In this document: one piece after another, positions 63,645-64,000 of the stretch
Layout of the letters: the number at the start of each line of letters is the position of its first letter
Position numbering within the stretch: position 1 is the stretch's first letter
Assembly (NCBI GenBank): GCA_905116865.2
Contig: CAJHNH020000204.1
Coordinates: forward strand, 136,501-200,500
Reading direction: 5' to 3'
Length of the DNA: 64,000 bases
From: Candidula unifasciata
Taxonomy: Eukaryota > Mollusca > Gastropoda > Stylommatophora > Geomitridae
The notes under the pieces: model-generated
The model's input: the letters and a program-made list of their open reading frames with translations, nothing else
The model's database searches: none
What the model was told of the DNA's origin: nothing
Translations under genes and position numbers: made by a program

Positions 63645-64000
63645 ACACACAATAACAGTGGATTCGTGTTTATACAGGCAGATCGGGACATAATGAAGTT
63701 AGACATGGAGGTGCGGGAGTGTACGTATAATTCTGAATTCCCAGATGGTACTACGGTTAAGTCCAGAGTACTAATCTGGAACTGCTGTCGTAACTATAAG
63801 ACTGAAACCAATGCAATCAAGATAGTAACAGAGAAATTACTAAATCCTAATTTTGGCTCACAGTCTGTGGAAATACTGACAGATACAAAATCAGTACTCG
63901 AAGCCCTCCAATCTGAAAAACTACCAGTAGTCGTAGTCGTAGATTTTACCCCACTAGGACATAACACAAGCGATAAACACCCAATGACACAAAGTGCCAC
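63645..64000 (+). mobile_element. LINE-RH RNase H relic followed by DR1, cut by window end
   Basis: WIRVYTGRSGHNEVRHGGAG, then KTETNAIKIVTEKLLNPNFG and SVEILTDTKSVLEALQ are RNase H-like, with the first catalytic Asp changed (YTGR for YTDG). DR1 begins at about 63945. Confidence 0.7.

Noticed and set aside
59426..64000. Missing 5' exons of the receptor
   Set aside because: Searched the minus strand for a signal peptide or N-terminal helix exon with a matching phase; found only repeats, so I place none.

Overview
Eukaryotic, almost certainly metazoan, DNA. GT-AG introns, tRNA-derived SINEs, LINE 3' fragments, hAT/Tigger/mariner relics and very abundant minisatellites and homopolymers suggest a lophotrochozoan, most likely a gastropod mollusc. 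The species is an inference. There are no bacterial features such as operons or Shine-Dalgarno sites, and no CRISPR array.

Two protein genes are well supported, and they converge tail to tail. (1) Plus strand, 1026-26577: the 3' half of an ATRX orthologue, a SNF2-family chromatin remodeller. I place 16 exons with consistent splice phases, giving about 869 codons that cover the helicase core from the GLGKT motif to the stop. The N-terminal part (ADD domain, DAXX-binding region) must lie upstream of the window. A polyadenylation signal follows at about 27130. (2) Minus strand, 59425 down to 41104: a Cys-loop ligand-gated anion channel subunit that looks like a GABA-A receptor alpha-type subunit. 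Eight exons (405 codons plus stop) run from the early extracellular domain through TM4. The signal-peptide end is missing, presumably beyond 59425.

About 13 kb between the 3' ends (27.2-40.5 kb) is intergenic. It is filled with minisatellites (61, 54, 51 and 85 bp units), LINE fragments with a reverse transcriptase tail or RNase H domain, SINEs and a hAT-like MITE. I found no convincing host gene there.

Introns carry most of the sequence. They hold roughly 14 copies of a ~290-bp SINE-like repeat ending in (GAA)n, at least four other SINE families with tRNA-like heads, at least six LINE groups, SPIN/URR1-like hAT MITEs, a Tigger relic, a mariner-like helix-turn-helix relic, and tandem arrays with 31, 35, 36, 38, 41, 44 and ~47 bp units. 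Several arrays begin within tens of bases of a splice donor.

No wholly new biological system is visible. The strongest second-look items are a 34-nt poly(G) and a 44-nt poly(C) bracketing one ATRX exon, a 272-bp near-perfect inverted repeat bracketing one receptor exon, hAT elements resembling vertebrate families, arrays whose units repeat the local splice-donor motif, and a 42-bp-arm hairpin at 40.2 kb.
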